This document shows positions 63,287-64,000 of a stretch of 64,000 nt of DNA, piece after piece. The notes below the pieces were generated by a model, which ran no database searches, had not been told where the DNA came from, and saw only the letters and a program-made list of their open reading frames with translations. The DNA comes from Bradyrhizobium liaoningense (lineage in GTDB: Bacteria > Pseudomonadota > Alphaproteobacteria > Rhizobiales > Xanthobacteraceae): the NCBI RefSeq assembly GCF_018130955.1, contig NZ_JAFCJM010000036.1, positions 1 to 64,000 on the forward strand, given 5' to 3'. Positions within the stretch are counted from its first letter, which is position 1. Each line of letters begins with the position of its first letter. The translations under genes and the position numbers were made by a program.

Positions 63287-64000
63287 GTGGGAAGTGGCAG
63301 GCTACAGGGGCGCGTGGCGCTCGTCACAGGCGCAGGGCGCGGCATCGGCCGTGCCATCGCGGAAGCGTTTGCTCGCGAGGGCGCGGCAGTCGGCGTGCTC
63401 GATCTAAAGGCGGAGGTGGCGGATGCTGCTGCGCACGCCATCGTCGCGGAAGGCGGCAAGGCCGCGGCGATCGCCGGCAATGCAGGTGTGCGGGCCGACG
63501 TCTTTGCGGCGGTCGATCGTCTTGTCGAGACCTTTGGTCCGCCGACCATCCTGGTCAACAACGCGATGTGGAATCGCTACGGCCCCCTGGAGCAGCAGAC
63601 CGAGGACATGATCGGCCGGATGATCGATGTCGGCCTGAAGGGCGTGATCTGGGGCTATCAGGCGGTGCTCGAGCCAATGACCGCGGCCGGCGGTGGAGCC
63701 ATCGTGAATATCGGATCACCATCGGCCGTGCTCGCGATGGCGAACGGCGTGATGTACAGCGCGGTGAAGGCCGCGGTGGCGGGCGCGACGCGATCGGCGG
63801 CGGCCGAGTTCGGGCCGCGCCGGATTCGCGTCAACGCGATCGCGCCCGGGCCGACGCCGACCGACGGCGCCAATCTCGTCGTCAGCGAGGAAGCCTGGGA
63901 GCGGCGCCGCGCGCGCGTGCCGATCGGCCGTCTCGGCGAGCCGCGCGACGTCGCGAATGCGGCCGTGTTTCTGGCCAGCGACGAAGCGAGCTTCATCACC
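63287..64000 (+). CDS. Short-chain dehydrogenase/reductase, cut by the window end
   Basis: An SDR of at least 238 residues: TGAGRGIG near residue 15, VNNAM, a serine in NIGSPSAV and YSAVK as the YxxxK pair, then RVNAIAPGPTPTDG. The frame is still open at base 64000 in the FLASDEASFIT region, so only the last 20 or so residues are missing. It starts with GTG 63287 behind GGAGG. FabG-like enzymes of this kind oxidise 3-hydroxyacyl-CoA or other secondary alcohols, which fits the neighbouring dehydrogenases and hydratase. Confidence 0.88.
   Translation, partial: MGSGRLQGRVALVTGAGRGIGRAIAEAFAREGAAVGVLDLKAEVADAAAHAIVAEGGKAAAIAGNAGVRADVFAAVDRLVETFGPPTILVNNAMWNRYGPLEQQTEDMIGRMIDVGLKGVIWGYQAVLEPMTAAGGGAIVNIGSPSAVLAMANGVMYSAVKAAVAGATRSAAAEFGPRRIRVNAIAPGPTPTDGANLVVSEEAWERRRARVPIGRLGEPRDVANAAVFLASDEASFIT

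Overview
The window reads as a chromosomal segment of a GC-rich alphaproteobacterium. Bradyrhizobium or a close relative is the best guess, from the IS66-type transposase, the GCGCGATGA-type palindromic repeat, and several small proteins that resemble rhizobial hypothetical families. This is an inference from recognition; no database search was possible. Almost everything is either catabolic and uptake genes or accessory DNA. There are no ribosomal RNAs, complete tRNAs or CRISPR arrays.

Left edge (1-1340): an IS66-type tnpA runs off the window, followed by a TetR remnant and a diverged repeat that carries a tRNA 3' end. 1340-15413: a LysR-controlled block with an NADP oxidoreductase, a VOC protein, a MaoC hydratase, a CoA transferase, two shikimate/quinate dehydrogenase paralogues, a four-gene polar-solute ABC importer, a type II dehydroquinase and a Gfo/Idh/MocA oxidoreductase. 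A second LysR, a PrpF/GalD-type isomerase and a DctA-type carrier follow. Together they suggest uptake and breakdown of a quinate/shikimate-like hydroxy acid. 15570-21104: a minus-strand operon (two SDRs and a SnoaL-like protein) diverges from an MFS carrier and a small monooxygenase. A Crp/Fnr regulator follows, and the same palindrome lies in front of both the divergent promoters and the regulator. An alpha/beta-hydrolase pseudogene sits between.

21202-46600: two parallel amine or amino-acid catabolic kits. Each has a two-domain GNAT, an aldehyde dehydrogenase, a class III aminotransferase and an FAD amine/amino-acid oxidase. The second kit also has a peptide-type ABC importer, a PuuB-like oxidase, a D-threonine-aldolase-like enzyme, and a kinase plus phospho-lyase-like pair resembling hydroxylysine catabolism. 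A GlcD-type FAD oxidase closes the block. 46877-49430: a second copy of the left-edge repeat, two wrecked tyrosine integrases, an RTX-like scrap, a tRNA 3' end and a 21-bp tandem repeat. This looks like an integration hot spot.

49562-58527: the most unusual part. A LuxR-type regulator with an incomplete receiver, an HlyD-type adaptor and a PrtD-type ABC exporter sit beside two glycine-rich proteins. Both are built from a conserved unit of about 70 residues that I do not recognise. One has four copies and the other has one split copy. Around them are membrane-anchored or exported hypothetical proteins. I propose a type I secretion locus with its own non-RTX repeat substrates. A tRNA 3'-end scrap lies on each side. 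59104-64000: an acyl-CoA catabolism cluster with a truncated acyl-CoA ligase start, two acyl-CoA dehydrogenases around an enoyl-CoA hydratase, an IclR regulator, and a divergent SDR cut by the window end.
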